Positions 63,856 to 64,000 of a stretch of 64,000 bases of DNA are shown here, piece by piece. Both the position numbers and the translations under genes were made by a program. The notes under the pieces are model-generated. The model searched no databases, was not told the DNA's origin, and saw only the letters and a program-made list of their open reading frames with translations. Source of the DNA: Azolla caroliniana (lineage: Eukaryota; Polypodiophyta); contig JBHGNT010000022.1 of the NCBI GenBank assembly GCA_043228905.1, positions 8,122,001 to 8,186,000 on the forward strand, read 5' to 3'. Every line of letters starts with the position of its first letter. Position 1 is the first letter of the stretch.

Positions 63856-64000
63856 TGTTGGGAATTCGGTCCCTCCTGATGGGATCCGGATGAGAACCGA
63901 AGGAGTCGGATCGGACGACCCGGATTAAGAAGCCAGATTCGGAAGGGTTTCGGATAAGATCCGAAAACCGGAACCAGTGAATCCGGTGCGAAACGGATCC
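63856..64000. repeat. Start of another LTR, continues beyond the window
   Basis: TGTTGGGAATTCGGTCCCTC interrupts the RNase H frame and is followed by GC-rich sequence with repeated GGATCCGGA and CCGGA words. Its TG start is like that of Copia LTRs. Type cannot be decided from 145 bases. Confidence 0.5.

Noticed and set aside
1-64000. Bacterial-type operons, ribosome binding sites, rRNA genes
   Set aside because: None found; genes are intron-containing and transposon-rich as in plants.

Overview
This is nuclear DNA of a land plant. The support is two intron-containing UDP-glycosyltransferases with the 44-residue plant PSPG box, Ty1/Copia and chromodomain Ty3/Gypsy retrotransposons whose primer sites match plant initiator-Met tRNA, and an L1-type LINE. 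I cannot name the species. The UGT flavour, the low gene density and the decayed ParB/methyltransferase gene make me lean towards a seed-free plant (fern, lycophyte or moss), but that is a weak guess. At least two thirds of the window is transposon-derived. The only intact host genes I see are the two UGTs.

Layout. 1-6.5 kb: AT-rich DNA with several local tandem repeats and two divergently arranged decayed genes. One is the C-terminal part of an uncharacterised eukaryotic family with an HGKG..DG.G..KR motif (+ strand). The other is a multi-exon gene with coiled-coil, RING-like and acidic-repeat exons (- strand). 7-12.2 kb: a LINE whose 5' half is inverted relative to its 3' half. 13.4-14.9 kb: UGT 1. 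17.3-24.8 kb (-): a broken multi-exon gene with a ParB-like domain followed by a beta-class DNA amino-methyltransferase fold, carrying a complete Copia (III) in one intron and an LTR scrap in another. 25-30 kb (-): Copia II with a solo LTR inside it, followed by a Copia fragment. 31.2-44.8 kb (+): a chromodomain Gypsy broken up by a nearly intact Copia (I, 33.5-39.3 kb), by a heat-shock-element-rich LTR-like segment and by an oppositely oriented Gypsy (II, 40.1-43.6 kb). 44.8-50.3 kb (+): degenerate Gypsy III with its 3' LTR. 50.3-51.7 kb: Copia scraps. 53.5-55.1 kb: UGT 2, a paralogue of UGT 1 with the same intron position and a duplicated upstream region. 56-62.8 kb (-): an old Copia (IV) split by a complete RT-less Copia (V) and flanked by another Copia 5' end. 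63.3-64 kb: the 3' end of one more Copia and the start of a further LTR that leaves the window.

How it fits together. UGT 1 and UGT 2 look like a local duplication later separated by about 38 kb of nested retrotransposons. Five-bp target-site duplications verify four insertions: Copia III (TAATA), Copia I (ATTCT), Copia V (TACAT) and the solo LTR (CCTTG). Three diverged LTRs (28.1, 31.2 and 39.7-40.2 kb) share one layout: an antisense tRNA-like box, then clustered heat-shock elements, then TATAAATA. Two Copia elements lack reverse transcriptase, one of them through an exactly in-frame fusion, so they could only have moved with enzyme supplied in trans. Several - strand reading frames contain one or a few stops, so most elements are relics. 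The most unusual gene is the ParB/methyltransferase relic.
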